Shown: positions 43,705 to 52,919 of the stretch, one piece after another
Numbering within the stretch: position 1 is the first letter of the stretch
Layout of the letters: each line of letters opens with the position of its first letter
Source: Stutzerimonas nosocomialis
GTDB lineage: Bacteria > Pseudomonadota > Gammaproteobacteria > Pseudomonadales > Pseudomonadaceae
Assembly (NCBI RefSeq): GCF_005876855.1
Contig: NZ_QLAE01000004.1
Span: 1-64,000, forward strand
DNA length: 64,000 nt
Direction of reading: 5' to 3'
Notes under the pieces: model-generated
Database searches by the model: none
Seen by the model: only the letters and a program-made list of their open reading frames with translations
What the model was told of the DNA's origin: nothing
Program-made: the position numbers and the translations under genes

Positions 43705-45008
43705 TTGTTGCCCCGATGCGTGTCTATATGATGTTTGGGTGTCATTGCGCGAATGTTATCGACATTGTAGATCTCGCCCTGCTGCGCGACGGGTGTTTCG
43801 TGATGCAACTCGAATGACCGGCGCTCGCCAATAGTTTCGGCGAACTGGGCTCGCGGTGCTAAGCCCTGCGCCATCCTTGCCTTGTTACCGCCGTTAAATC
43901 GCCCACTGAGATCAGCGTCTTGGCTCACCGCAAGCCAGAATGCTCTTCTGAATTGATCAAAGCTGCTAAAGGATTTTCCCCTCAGCACTTCTGCGATCTG
44001 TGATGGAACGGGGGCTCCTCGTCCAACACCAGCGTTTTCGAGCCATTTATCTCCTATAGTCTCGCCAATGCCAGTTACCACCCCTGGGTCATTCCTGACA
44101 CTCAAAACTATGTAGATCGGCTTAACGTCCGCGACCGGGAACCAGATGATTGCGTCTTTGAATTCAGGCGGGAGCTCGGGATAACCGAGGATTCCGTCCG
44201 CTTTTTCGCTTGGCGGATGGACCCACACGGTAGCCACTTGCGGAGCGCTTTCTAAGGCTGGGATGCCCAGGGTGCCCGCTGGGTCGGCAGCCGGTGTCCA
44301 GATGAGCCCCAGACCATTGCCAAGGTCGGCGACGTACGATTCGCCGCGGGGCTTTGCCTGGATTACAGGGACCATCTCCCAGGCTGGATTTTTTCCCGTG
44401 TACATTCCATAGGCGCTGACAGATCCATCCGGGAGCTGCTTCACGTTGATTCGCACCCGGGTACGGCCCGCGCTCATGGTCCTGATCTGCTCGTCCGTGT
44501 AGAACACATCGTCGTCGGCAGTCGCCCGTGGAATAAGCAAGGCCACGAGCCCCATCAGCGTTCCCGCTGCCACACCCGTGGTAACGAATCCTGCAGTTGC
44601 AGAGCCCCCGGCTACCGCCCCTGGAGTAGCTAACGCACCGGTGAGGGATAGCGAGCCGCCGCCGAAGTAGCTGGTAAGGGTGGATGCTCTGGCTGCGCCG
44701 GCGATCCAGCCAAGACCAACGGTCCCCGAGCTGTCTGAGTCGCGTCCGCCCAGAATGGCCCAGTCGCCATACTGGCTCAGGCTGTCCACCGGAACGAAGC
44801 CGGATGGGCTCGAGTAGTCGATGACGCCGTTTGGCAGGTTGCAGGACTTGGCAAACACACAGCCCATGCGCGGCGGCTTCTCTGCCGGCGCTTCTTTTTG
44901 CGTCTCGACGATCAAAGGGCGCGGGGGCTGTTTGTCGAAGTCACCGTTGTAGGGTTTGCTCTGCGGAACGGGGCGCCTGCCCCTGTCATTAGCTACGTAT
45001 CCGCTCAC
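43701..45008 (-). CDS. Short S-type pyocin-like bacteriocin with HNH DNase domain
   Basis: A 435-residue toxin. The C-terminus is a colicin-E9-like nuclease: FELHHETPVAQQGE with His402/His403, Asn418, His427 and His431, the same spacing as E9 residues 102/103/118/127/131. Before it lies an S-type pyocin translocation-like domain (about 200-300) and a Gly/Ala-rich hydrophobic stretch (about 110-160). The N-terminus (1-60) has a CVFAKSC dicysteine motif but no long receptor-binding region, so it is shorter than typical S pyocins (600 or more). Start is GTG at 45008 with AAGGA upstream. No LexA-type box was seen in the 250 bp upstream. Delivery route is therefore open. Confidence 0.9.
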   Translation of the reverse strand: MSGYVANDRGRRPVPQSKPYNGDFDKQPPRPLIVETQKEAPAEKPPRMGCVFAKSCNLPNGVIDYSSPSGFVPVDSLSQYGDWAILGGRDSDSSGTVGLGWIAGAARASTLTSYFGGGSLSLTGALATPGAVAGGSATAGFVTTGVAAGTLMGLVALLIPRATADDDVFYTDEQIRTMSAGRTRVRINVKQLPDGSVSAYGMYTGKNPAWEMVPVIQAKPRGESYVADLGNGLGLIWTPAADPAGTLGIPALESAPQVATVWVHPPSEKADGILGYPELPPEFKDAIIWFPVADVKPIYIVLSVRNDPGVVTGIGETIGDKWLENAGVGRGAPVPSQIAEVLRGKSFSSFDQFRRAFWLAVSQDADLSGRFNGGNKARMAQGLAPRAQFAETIGERRSFELHHETPVAQQGEIYNVDNIRAMTPKHHIDTHRGNK

Positions 45009-45214
45009 GCATCATTCCTTCGATGTAGGTCGAGCGGCAATGCTACGTACACGATGAGTTTCGCCATATGCCAGAGTCCACATAACGAATCGTGAACACT
45101 GGAGGCATCCCTGCTGGCTAGGCGCTTTGCCAGAAATACTCTTCGGGCAGCAGGCCTGGCCAACTACCAACCCAACGGTGACGCCAGTCATCCTGAAGCC
45201 AGTCCAACCACGAC

Positions 45215-45243
45215 CCGCATGCCGCTCGATGAGCGGCATGCGG
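45215..45243. terminator. Perfect 13-bp hairpin after the YcaC-type gene
   Basis: CCGCATGCCGCTC and its exact complement around a 3-base loop, 17 bp beyond the minus-strand gene stop at 45261. No T-tract follows, so it may be a transcript-end hairpin or a processed 3' structure rather than a classic terminator. Confidence 0.5.
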
Positions 45244-45260
45244 CCTCTACCTGTCCCGTC

Positions 45261-45875
45261 TTACTTCTGGCTGAAGCTCTGGATCAGGTTGGCATAGGCC
45301 GGCAAGTGGCCGCCCAGGATGCCGCCGAAGCCCTCGACATCGTTGCGCCAGTCACGATGCAACTCACCACCGACACTGAACCAGTTGACCAGTTGCGCAC
45401 CGGCATGAGCCATGCGCGCCAGCGCCGCGTCGCGCACGGCGGTGTTGAAGGTGCCGGAGGCATCCGTCACCACGAAGACGTCATAACCCGCCTCCAACGC
45501 CGAGAGCGTCGGGAACGCCACGCAGACGTCGGTCACCACCCCGGCGATGATCAGCTGCTTGCGCCCGGTGGCCTTGATCGCGTTGACGAAGTCCTCGTTA
45601 TCCCAGGCATTGATCTGCCCCGGACGGGCGATATAGGGGGCATCGGGGAACATCGCCTTGAGCTCCGGCACCATCGGACCATTGGGGCCCTCCTCGAAGC
45701 TGGTGGTGAGAATGGTAGGCAGCTTGAAGAACCTGGCGATATCCGCGAGTGCCAGCACGTTGTTCTTGAACTCGTCCGGCGAGTAATCGCGCACCAGCGA
45801 AAGAAGCCCCGCCTGGTGGTCGATCAACAAAACGACGGCATCATTCTTGTCCAGACGCGTGTAAGTGAATGCCAT
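45261..45875 (-). CDS. Isochorismatase-family hydrolase (YcaC-like)
   Basis: A 204-residue cysteine-hydrolase-fold protein. Active-site elements are Asp19 (LLIDHQAGL), a lysine near residue 84 and the cysteine in AGVVTDVCVAFPTLSALEAGYDVFVVTDA. YcaC-like enzymes are octameric with undefined substrate. It is divergent from the LysR gene at 46065, its probable regulator. Confidence 0.9.
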   Translation of the reverse strand: MAFTYTRLDKNDAVVLLIDHQAGLLSLVRDYSPDEFKNNVLALADIARFFKLPTILTTSFEEGPNGPMVPELKAMFPDAPYIARPGQINAWDNEDFVNAIKATGRKQLIIAGVVTDVCVAFPTLSALEAGYDVFVVTDASGTFNTAVRDAALARMAHAGAQLVNWFSVGGELHRDWRNDVEGFGGILGGHLPAYANLIQSFSQK

Positions 45876-46064
45876 GCAAAAAACTCCTGTTCGAGTGAGG
45901 ACCTTGGGGCACGGGAATCCGCTTCACCCCGATGGAGTCCTGATCGTAGTGAGCAACGGCACGGGCAATCGACCACGCGGTGGGAAAATAGCTTTTCGAC
46001 AGAATCGAACAACCGCTCATCCGTCCAGGCATTACCCTCATGGCGTCGAATCAGGAAGCCAGAC

Positions 46065-46979
46065 ATGAAGCTCGATCTGCAGGAAATCGAAACCTATCTG
46101 CGCGTGGTGGAGCTGGGCGGGGTCAGCCGGGCGGCAGAAGACCTGGCCTTGTCGAAATCCGTGGTGAGCAAGCGCCTGAGCGATCTCGAGCAACGCCTGG
46201 GCGCCAAGCTGTTGCACCGTTCGACACGCAGGGTCGCGCCAACCGACAGCGGCATGGCCTTTTACACTCAGGCCAAGGAAGCGCTCTTCAACCTGGGCGA
46301 AGCGGCAGAAGCCGCGGCCTTCAACGACAGCGGCCTGCGCGGACGCCTCCACGTGCTGGCGCCGATGAGTTTCGGTACGTTGTGGCTGGCGCCATTGATC
46401 GCCGAGTTCATGCACCAGCACTCCCAACTGGAAATCAGCCTGCACCTGGAAGACCGGATCAGCGACTTCGAACGCGAGGGTTATGACCTCTGCGTGCGTA
46501 TTTCACGCATTGGCGATAGCGCCCTCATCGCCCGCAAGCTGGCGAGCAGTGCACGGATACTCTGCGCCAGCCCCGACTATCTACAACGGCATGGAGCCCC
46601 TGAGACAGTCGAGGCGCTGCGCGGACACGAGTGCATCGGCTACAGCAACGTTTCTTCCCGACAATTCTGGTCATTCGAGAGCACCGACGAGCGGGGCGAA
46701 CTGGCAAACATCGCGCCACGGGGGCGCTTCTCCAGCAACAACGGCGAAGTGATGCGCGAGGTGGTGCTGGCTGGCCTGGGCCTGGCACTGCTACCCAGCT
46801 TTCTCGTCCACCACCATCTCAAGGCCGGCTCGCTGATCGAAGTCCTGCCCCACGCACGCCCCAAGCCCTACTCCATCTACGCCATGTACCCGCGCTCCAG
46901 CCGAGCCTCACGCAAGGTCGCGGCCCTGTGCGACTTCCTGCAACAACGCCTGTTCGAGCCGCCCTGGGAACAGCACTGA
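46065..46979 (+). CDS. LysR-family regulator divergent from the YcaC-like gene
   Basis: A 304-residue LysR regulator with N-terminal helix-turn-helix (ETYLRVVELGGVSRAAEDLALSKSVVSKRLSDLEQRLG) and an effector domain (RGRLHVLAPMSFGTLWLAPLIAEF). The ATG at 46065 follows AGGAAG; the frame before it is open but overlaps the divergent promoter region. Confidence 0.9.
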   Translation: MKLDLQEIETYLRVVELGGVSRAAEDLALSKSVVSKRLSDLEQRLGAKLLHRSTRRVAPTDSGMAFYTQAKEALFNLGEAAEAAAFNDSGLRGRLHVLAPMSFGTLWLAPLIAEFMHQHSQLEISLHLEDRISDFEREGYDLCVRISRIGDSALIARKLASSARILCASPDYLQRHGAPETVEALRGHECIGYSNVSSRQFWSFESTDERGELANIAPRGRFSSNNGEVMREVVLAGLGLALLPSFLVHHHLKAGSLIEVLPHARPKPYSIYAMYPRSSRASRKVAALCDFLQQRLFEPPWEQH

Positions 46980-47114
46980 CATCTGGGCGAAATGGGGTCG
47001 TTCGTCACCAGCCAGCGTGACTGCCGCGGGCGACGCCGGCTCCAGCGACGCCATTACCGCACAGCGTGAGCAGGGAAAATATCTGCCCCAGTCCATGTCT
47101 CACCCTCATATAAT

Positions 47115-47129
47115 TGTTATGTTATAACA
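47115..47129. promoter_or_regulatory. Zur box candidate
   Basis: TGTTATGTTATAACA matches the Zur consensus TGTTATANTATAACA at 13 of 14 fixed positions. It directly follows a TATAAT (47109-47114) and ends 21 bp before the receptor ATG, a position suited to repression when zinc is plentiful. Confidence 0.65.
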
Positions 47130-47149
47130 AATACTATAGAGAGAGCGTC

Positions 47150-49258
47150 ATGTACGGATTTGCACGTTGCGGCAGGATTTGGCTTCTTGGTAGCGCAGCA
47201 CTCACGAGCGGTATCGTCTCGTGTGCAACCGCTTTGGCCGCGGAGCCGGAGAGGGTCGATGTAACAGAGCTGGAGACAATCGAAGTAGTAGGCCAAAGGA
47301 CGAATGCGGAACGTATCGAACCGCTGGCTCGCACCAAGGTCAGCACCGCTCCGGAAAGCCTGCCGGCTGCAGTGTCCACCATCAGCGCTGAAGAGATCGG
47401 CACGCTCAACGTCGGCCGCGACATCTCCAACATCTACCGCCGGGTGCCGGGCGTGGTGGCCAACAACATCGATCAGGGCGACACGGGCAACGGCTTTCGC
47501 ATGCGTGGCTTCGCAACCAACGGCACCCACGGTGCCGACGTGGCGGTGTACGTCGATGGTGTGCCCCAGAACATTCCGTCGAGCCAGGGCGGTGCCGGAC
47601 ACGGCCCGGTGTTCATGGAGTGGCTGACGCCGCAGATGATCAAGCGCGTGGACGTCATCAAAGGCCCGGTATCGGCGCTGTACGGCGACCAGAACCGGGC
47701 AGGCTCGGTGAATATCGAAACCCTCGATGGCGGCGACGTGGCCTCGAGCATCGGCCTGGATATCGCCAGCTTCGACGGCCGCCGCGCCGATCTGGTGCTG
47801 GCCGGCGAACATGAAGGGTTCGAATCGCTGTTCGTAGCGGACCTCTACAAGACCAACGGCTATCGCAAGGCCGCCGAGACCAATCGCGACAACTACTTCT
47901 GGAAGCTCTCCAAGGTCATCGACGACGCCAGGTATTCGGCCCGGTTCAGCCACTACGCGTCGGACTTCAAGAACGATGGCTACCTGAACCTGCCCGCCCT
48001 CAGGGCCGGCACGATCAGCCGCCGCGACACCGACAACCTGTACGGTTTCGGCAATGCCAACCGCAACACCTACGTCATCAACCGCTCACCGGCCGATGGC
48101 GAAGCCGGCCTGTACTACACCGCCTACTACGAGAACTTCAGACGTGTACGCGGCATCGCCAATGGCGCCGACACCCACAACTACGGAAAGGATGATCGGG
48201 ACATCTACGGCGGCCGCCTGGCCTACAACTTCGTGCACGAAGACACAGCGGCGCTGATGGTCGGTGCCGATGTACGGCGTGACAAGGGCGATGCCTACCG
48301 CCAGCAATATCGCAACTTCGAGCCGACGCCGAACTTCTACTACGACTTCGACATGGACCTGATCACCTACGGCGTGTTCGCCCAGGGCCAGTACAAGCCG
48401 TTCGACTCGCTGAAGCTACTGGGCGGTGTCCGCTACGATCGCTTCGATTACGACATCGAGAACCTCAAGTTCCGCAATGCCGACACCGGCTACCACAGCT
48501 CGGTCACCACGCCGAAGTTCGGCCTGGTGTGGACGCCGATAACGCAGCTGGAGTTGTTCACCAACGTCGCCCAGGGCTTCCGCTCGCCCGCGGCGGAGTA
48601 CATCAGCGCCGGCAGCGGCAGCGCACTGCCGCCGAGCGAGACCGGCGGACAGATCAACGGCAACGTTCGCCCGAGCAAGGTCAAGTCCTACGACGTTGGC
48701 TTCACCGTACGGCCGACCGATCGCCTCTCCAACACCACCGAGTTCTATTACATCCAGAACGACAGCGAGACGATCCAGACCTCGCCGGGCGTCTACGAGC
48801 AAGTCAGCGACACCACCCGAAAGGGCGTGGAAACAAGCTTCAACTACCAGGCCACGTCCACCGTCAGCACCTACGCCAGCTACGGGCGGATCATCGATGC
48901 GGTGATCGACAACCCGGCACCGGGCACGGGCGCGCGGCTGGTCGTGCCCGAGCACACCTACAAGGCTGGTGTTCAGTACCGCGACGCATTCATGGGTGGC
49001 CAGCTGACGCTCAACGCCGATGCCTATCACCTGGGGGGCATCCCCTACTACGTGGGCACAGAGAAAAAGGAAATGCCGCCCTACACCCGTTACGACCTGC
49101 GCGCCACTTACGATTACAGCGCCTATCAGTTCAGCGTCTACAGCACCTTCCAGCCCCACCGCTACGGCAGCGAAGTGGCCTACGGCACGAACAGCGGGCT
49201 GGTCATCGTGCCGCAGCCATCCACCACCCTGGGCGCATCGGTCAGGTATTTCTTCTGA
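47150..49258 (+). CDS. TonB-dependent receptor under predicted Zur control
   Basis: Outer-membrane receptor of 702 residues. It has a signal peptide (about 1-31, to TALAAEP), a plug domain with the TonB-box-like ETIEVVGQ, RMRGFATNG and KGPVSALYGDQNRAGS, and a barrel that ends in GASVRYFF with C-terminal phenylalanine. There is no STN domain. The upstream Zur box suggests uptake of zinc or a zinc-chelator complex rather than iron. The ATG at 47150 with AGAGAG before it is used. A terminator hairpin follows. Confidence 0.9.
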   Translation: MYGFARCGRIWLLGSAALTSGIVSCATALAAEPERVDVTELETIEVVGQRTNAERIEPLARTKVSTAPESLPAAVSTISAEEIGTLNVGRDISNIYRRVPGVVANNIDQGDTGNGFRMRGFATNGTHGADVAVYVDGVPQNIPSSQGGAGHGPVFMEWLTPQMIKRVDVIKGPVSALYGDQNRAGSVNIETLDGGDVASSIGLDIASFDGRRADLVLAGEHEGFESLFVADLYKTNGYRKAAETNRDNYFWKLSKVIDDARYSARFSHYASDFKNDGYLNLPALRAGTISRRDTDNLYGFGNANRNTYVINRSPADGEAGLYYTAYYENFRRVRGIANGADTHNYGKDDRDIYGGRLAYNFVHEDTAALMVGADVRRDKGDAYRQQYRNFEPTPNFYYDFDMDLITYGVFAQGQYKPFDSLKLLGGVRYDRFDYDIENLKFRNADTGYHSSVTTPKFGLVWTPITQLELFTNVAQGFRSPAAEYISAGSGSALPPSETGGQINGNVRPSKVKSYDVGFTVRPTDRLSNTTEFYYIQNDSETIQTSPGVYEQVSDTTRKGVETSFNYQATSTVSTYASYGRIIDAVIDNPAPGTGARLVVPEHTYKAGVQYRDAFMGGQLTLNADAYHLGGIPYYVGTEKKEMPPYTRYDLRATYDYSAYQFSVYSTFQPHRYGSEVAYGTNSGLVIVPQPSTTLGASVRYFF

Positions 49259-49295
49259 CGGTTAGCGTTCTCGACTGGAGCAAAAGTGAACGACC

Positions 49296-49325
49296 AAAGG
49301 GGACAGACTGACTGTCCCCTTTTTG
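49296..49325 (+). terminator. Rho-independent terminator after the receptor
   Basis: Stem AAAGGGGACAG/CTGTCCCCTTT with loop ACTGA, then a T run. It belongs to the same GGGG(A)CAG hairpin type as those at 43.2-43.4 kb. Confidence 0.8.
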
Positions 49326-49391
49326 CTGACGGCGCGGCGAACGGGTGCCATGGTTCAAGCTGGGACCAGCAGCCTTGAGCGCCCAGACGTC

Positions 49392-50336
49392 TCAGTCCGA
49401 CGCTCTGGCCGACGTCCTTGGACGCCGCGACACCAGGTATTGCTCGCCTAGCAAGACCACCAACCCGCTCAGCACGATGATGAAGGTGCCGATGCAGCTC
49501 CACAGATTCGGCAGCTCGGAAAAAAGCAGGTACCCCAGCAGGCTCGCGCCGACGATTTGCAGGTAAGTGAACGGAGCGACGAAGGGTGCAGGGGCCACCT
49601 CGAAGGCACGCACCAGGCAGTAGTGCCCGCAACCACCGAGGATGCCCATGCTGACCAGCAACCCGACATGCATCAGGCTTTCCGGCGACTGCCAGAAGAA
49701 TGGAAGCATCAGGCTGGTCAACACGAACCCGGCGGCGGCCATGTAGGTGTTGGACGTTTCCGGCGTGTCGTGACTGGCGAGCTTGCGCGACAGGATCTGC
49801 GTAAGCGCCGAGGTACAAGCGCTCAGGAGCACCAGTAGCACGGCAGGATGAAAGGCATCGCCGCCCGGCTGGATGACGAACAGCGCCCCAGCGAAGCCAC
49901 TGATTGCCGCGACTGTCTTCAGCAGGCCTACCGTCTCGCCCAGCATGAAGGGTGACAGCGCCAGGACCACCATAGGCGCCGTGAAACTCACCGCCGCCGC
50001 GGTCCCCACCGGCACGTACTGCAGCGCACAGAACATCAGGAAGGAGGTGAGGCAGAACAGCAACGACCGCACGATTTGCAACCAGGGGCGCCGAGAGCGA
50101 AACAGCGCCGTCCCTTTGCGCGGCGCGAATACCACAAGCATGAACACCACATGGCCGAAGTAGCGGCACCAGAGCAACTGAATGACCGGGTAGAACAGGC
50201 CGAGGTACTTAACTTCCGCATTCAGTAGCGGAATCAGAATCGCCGCCGCCAGCATGAATGCCACCGCTGTCACCAACGGGCTGCGCTTCGGCTCCAACTG
50301 CTCCTCGAGGACTTCATCTTCCCGTGCCGCCAACAT
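49392..50336 (-). CDS. DMT-superfamily (EamA) exporter
   Basis: Inner-membrane protein of 314 residues with ten predicted helices forming two EamA halves (about 20-155 and 165-300), e.g. LLWCRYFGHVVFMLVV and LLGYLLFSELPNLWSCIGTFIIVLSG. Substrate is unknown. It is convergent with the Zur-box receptor. EamA proteins export zincophores such as pseudopaline in some pseudomonads, but no zincophore synthesis genes lie here, so that link is only speculative. AAGGGAG precedes the ATG at 50336. Confidence 0.87.
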   Translation of the reverse strand: MLAAREDEVLEEQLEPKRSPLVTAVAFMLAAAILIPLLNAEVKYLGLFYPVIQLLWCRYFGHVVFMLVVFAPRKGTALFRSRRPWLQIVRSLLFCLTSFLMFCALQYVPVGTAAAVSFTAPMVVLALSPFMLGETVGLLKTVAAISGFAGALFVIQPGGDAFHPAVLLVLLSACTSALTQILSRKLASHDTPETSNTYMAAAGFVLTSLMLPFFWQSPESLMHVGLLVSMGILGGCGHYCLVRAFEVAPAPFVAPFTYLQIVGASLLGYLLFSELPNLWSCIGTFIIVLSGLVVLLGEQYLVSRRPRTSARASD

Positions 50337-50531
50337 CAGGTGCTCCCTTGATCAGCTTGTTGTTGTCAGCCAGTTCCGCATCGGACTGCCAACGCAGGCT
50401 CCACGTTCGAACGGATGCAGATGGCCGATCGACCGAGGTGTATCGCAGCTTACTCCTATCAGTTGCCCACTCGGCCGGAGAAAGGCCCTTTGACCGCAGG
50501 CGTCACCGTCTGCAATCGGCCGAAACAGACA

Positions 50532-51431
50532 CTAATCGTCAGGCCCCGGAGTCCCGCTCTCCAACCGCGGCCCCGCCCACTCCACGAACGCCCTCACCCG
50601 CGGCGAAAGCTGCAACGAGTGCGGATAGACCAGCTGGATCGGCAGGTCCACCGGCTCGAACGCCCTGAGTATCCGGACCAGGCGCCCGTCTGCCAGCTCG
50701 TCCGCCACCTGGTAGTGCATCAGGCGCGTGATGCCCAGGCCCTGCACGCAGGCGAGGCTGGCGGTGCGGATCTGGTTGCATACCAGCCGTGGCGCGATGG
50801 GTTCGGCGACTTCCTTGCCGCCGTGGCGGTAGTACCAGTGCCGGCCCTGGGAGGCGAGCGTGATGCAGGCGTGGTCGCGCAGCGCCGCCGGGCTGTCGAT
50901 GGACGGGACGCTGCGCAGGTAGTCGGGGCTGGCGCAGGTCACCAGTCGGGTGGCGCCGACCTGACGCGCCACCATGGCCGAGTCGGGAAGGTGGCCAATG
51001 CGCAGGGCGAGGTCCAGGCGCTCATCGAGCAGCGGCAACATCTGGTCGTTCAGGCTCAGCTCGATGCGCAGCTCGGGATGCTCCTTTAGAAAGGCGTTCA
51101 CCATGGGCGCGACGTAGCGCTGGCCGAACTCGACCGGTGCGGTCAGGCGGAGCAGGCCGCGAACGACGCCGTCGCGCGCCGCCAGGCGCTGCTCCATGTC
51201 GTCGAAGTCCGCGAGCATGCGGCGGCTCCAGGCCAGGTACTCCTGGCCCTCGTCGGTCAGAGCCATGCGCCGGGTGCTGCGGTTCAGCAGTCGAACCCCG
51301 AGATGGCGCTCCAGCGCCGCCAGCGAGCGGACGAGCGACGCCACGGATTGACCCGTCGCCTCGGCCGCCGAGCTCAGGCTGCCGTTTTCGACGATCCGGA
51401 CGAAATTGGCCATTGCCTTGAGCCTGTCCAT
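50532..51431 (-). CDS. LysR-family regulator divergent from VOC/GST genes
   Basis: A 299-residue LysR protein with N-terminal winged helix (MANFVRIVENGSLSSAAEATGQSVASLVRSLAALERHLG) and effector domain (RGLLRLTAPVEFGQRYVAPMVNAF). The ATG at 51431 is chosen because MDRLKAMANFVRI is the usual start. It is divergent, 112 bp, from the VOC-GST pair. Confidence 0.9.
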   Translation of the reverse strand: MDRLKAMANFVRIVENGSLSSAAEATGQSVASLVRSLAALERHLGVRLLNRSTRRMALTDEGQEYLAWSRRMLADFDDMEQRLAARDGVVRGLLRLTAPVEFGQRYVAPMVNAFLKEHPELRIELSLNDQMLPLLDERLDLALRIGHLPDSAMVARQVGATRLVTCASPDYLRSVPSIDSPAALRDHACITLASQGRHWYYRHGGKEVAEPIAPRLVCNQIRTASLACVQGLGITRLMHYQVADELADGRLVRILRAFEPVDLPIQLVYPHSLQLSPRVRAFVEWAGPRLESGTPGPDD

Positions 51432-51543
51432 TGCCACCTTCGATCTGTGCGTTCGGTGCACAAGTATTGTCAGGTTCGGGCCATAGGTGAAACGGGTAGA
51501 TCGGCAGACACTTCGGCTATCGATCTTTACCGGAGCGACTGCC

Positions 51544-51972
51544 ATGACCGAACGACCCAGCCCTGCGCGCATTCTTTCCTACGACCACATCGGCATCCGT
51601 GTCAGCGACAAGCCCCGGGCGATGGCCTTCTACCAGGCGCTCGGGTTCATGGAGACCGCGAGCTTTCCGCTGTTCGAGGCCAACGAGATGCTCAGCGCCG
51701 ATGGGGTGCGTATCAACCTGATCTTCAACGGTACCCGCGTACCGGATGCCCGCAACGTGCTGCTGGATGCGCCGGTGAAGCTGCCGGGCATGACCCACCC
51801 GGCCTTCATCGTCGATGACCTGGAGGTGCTTCAAAGCTGGCTGGGCGAACGGGGCATCGTCATCACCGAGGGGCCACACCCCATCGGCCCCCGAAGGGTC
51901 GCGCTGTTCATCCGCGACCCGGACGGCAACGTCCTGGAATTCAATCAACTCGTCGAAGGAGATGCCCAATGA
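51544..51972 (+). CDS. VOC/glyoxalase-family protein
   Basis: A 142-residue vicinal-oxygen-chelate protein with two beta-alpha-beta-beta-beta modules: DHIGIRVSDKPRAMAFYQALGF and HPAFIVDDLEVLQSWLGERG. The C-terminal FIRDPDGNVLEFNQLVE carries the likely metal-ligand glutamate. Substrate is unknown. It overlaps the GST gene by ATGA, suggesting a paired detoxification function. Confidence 0.88.
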   Translation: MTERPSPARILSYDHIGIRVSDKPRAMAFYQALGFMETASFPLFEANEMLSADGVRINLIFNGTRVPDARNVLLDAPVKLPGMTHPAFIVDDLEVLQSWLGERGIVITEGPHPIGPRRVALFIRDPDGNVLEFNQLVEGDAQ

Positions 51973-52556
51973 AACTCTACGATCTGGATGCGTCCGGCAA
52001 CTGCTACAAGGTCAGGCTCTTCGCGGCGCTGGCCCGTATCGAACTCGAACGCATCCCGGTGGATATCCCGGGCGGCGAGCACAAGCGCCCCCCGCTGGCG
52101 GACCTCAATCCGCTGGGGCAGCTGCCGATTCTGCAAGACGGCGCCCATGTCGTGTGGGACTCCCAGGCGATCCTGGTGTACCTCGCGGGCAAGTACGGCG
52201 GGCTGGCATGGTGGCCGGCGCACCCGCTGGGGCAGGCGGAGATCGTCCAGTGGCTGTCGTTCGCCACCAACGAGGTCCAGCACAGCCTCTGCGCGGCGCG
52301 GCTGGTGGAGAAGTTCGGCTACGCGCTGGACAAGGACGCGGCGCTGGCGAAGTCGCCGGCCGTGCTCTCGATCCTCGACAGGCATCTGGAGCGCCATGAC
52401 TGGCTGGCGATGGGCCGCCCCACGATCGCCGATTGCGCGGTCTACCCCTACGTCGCGCTGGCCCCGGAAGGCAGCGTGGACCTCGAACCCTACGGGCACG
52501 TCGCGCGCTGGATGAAACGGATGGAAGAGCTGCCCGGTTATTTGCCCAAGCCTTGA
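51969..52556 (+). CDS. Glutathione S-transferase family protein
   Basis: A 195-residue GST with thioredoxin-fold N-terminus (MKLYDLDASGNCYKVRLFAALARIELERIPVDI...NPLGQLPILQDGAHVVWDSQAIL) and an alpha-helical C-terminal domain. The serine in DASGNCYK is placed like the catalytic residue of beta/theta-type enzymes. It is coupled to the VOC gene and ends the unit. Confidence 0.9.
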   Translation: MKLYDLDASGNCYKVRLFAALARIELERIPVDIPGGEHKRPPLADLNPLGQLPILQDGAHVVWDSQAILVYLAGKYGGLAWWPAHPLGQAEIVQWLSFATNEVQHSLCAARLVEKFGYALDKDAALAKSPAVLSILDRHLERHDWLAMGRPTIADCAVYPYVALAPEGSVDLEPYGHVARWMKRMEELPGYLPKP

Positions 52557-52919
52557 GGGCCTCGGGCGGGCAGTCCTAGCGATATTCTCTGCAACCGCCA
52601 CCGAGGCACGCTGGAAGCCCGACAGCGCCAGCCTGCTGGAATCGGCCGAAAGACGTGGCCTTACGCCCGCATTCAGCCGTGGTGGCCGTGCGGGACGTGT
52701 GACGCCCCGCGCGGCATTTTCGGCTCACCGTGGCAGACCGTGAACAGCGCTCTGAGCCGCAGAGGCGCGCCGGCGACTTCCGGGCAGCGGCCTGTCCGTC
52801 CGATGCGTACGCCCTGCCAGATGCATCGGACAACCGAAGACAAGCCTTTTGCTTAAGTTGAATAATTCTCAATATCATGCATAGACTCGTCTCAACTAAC
52901 CACGACTCGTTCATTGCCC
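52557..52919. other. Intergenic region carrying a Fur box
   Basis: No gene was found in 363 bp. An 8-bp inverted repeat TCCGATGC/GCATCGGA spans 52799-52830. A Fur box lies at 52858-52876, just before the siderophore reductase gene. Confidence 0.5.
52858..52876. promoter_or_regulatory. Fur box upstream of siderophore uptake genes
   Basis: The minus strand reads GATATTGAGAATTATTCAA, close to the canonical GATAATGAGAATTATTATC. It ends 43 bp before the reductase ATG, so the reductase-permease-binding protein operon is probably iron-repressed. Confidence 0.65.

Noticed and set aside
45009-45260. SOS (LexA) box for the bacteriocin
   Set aside because: No CTG-N10-CAG palindrome of acceptable quality was found in the upstream stretch.
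49392-50336. Zincophore exporter (CntI) linked to the Zur-box receptor
   Set aside because: The exporter is convergent to the receptor, ordinary EamA type, and no nicotianamine-synthase-like or opine-dehydrogenase genes are present.
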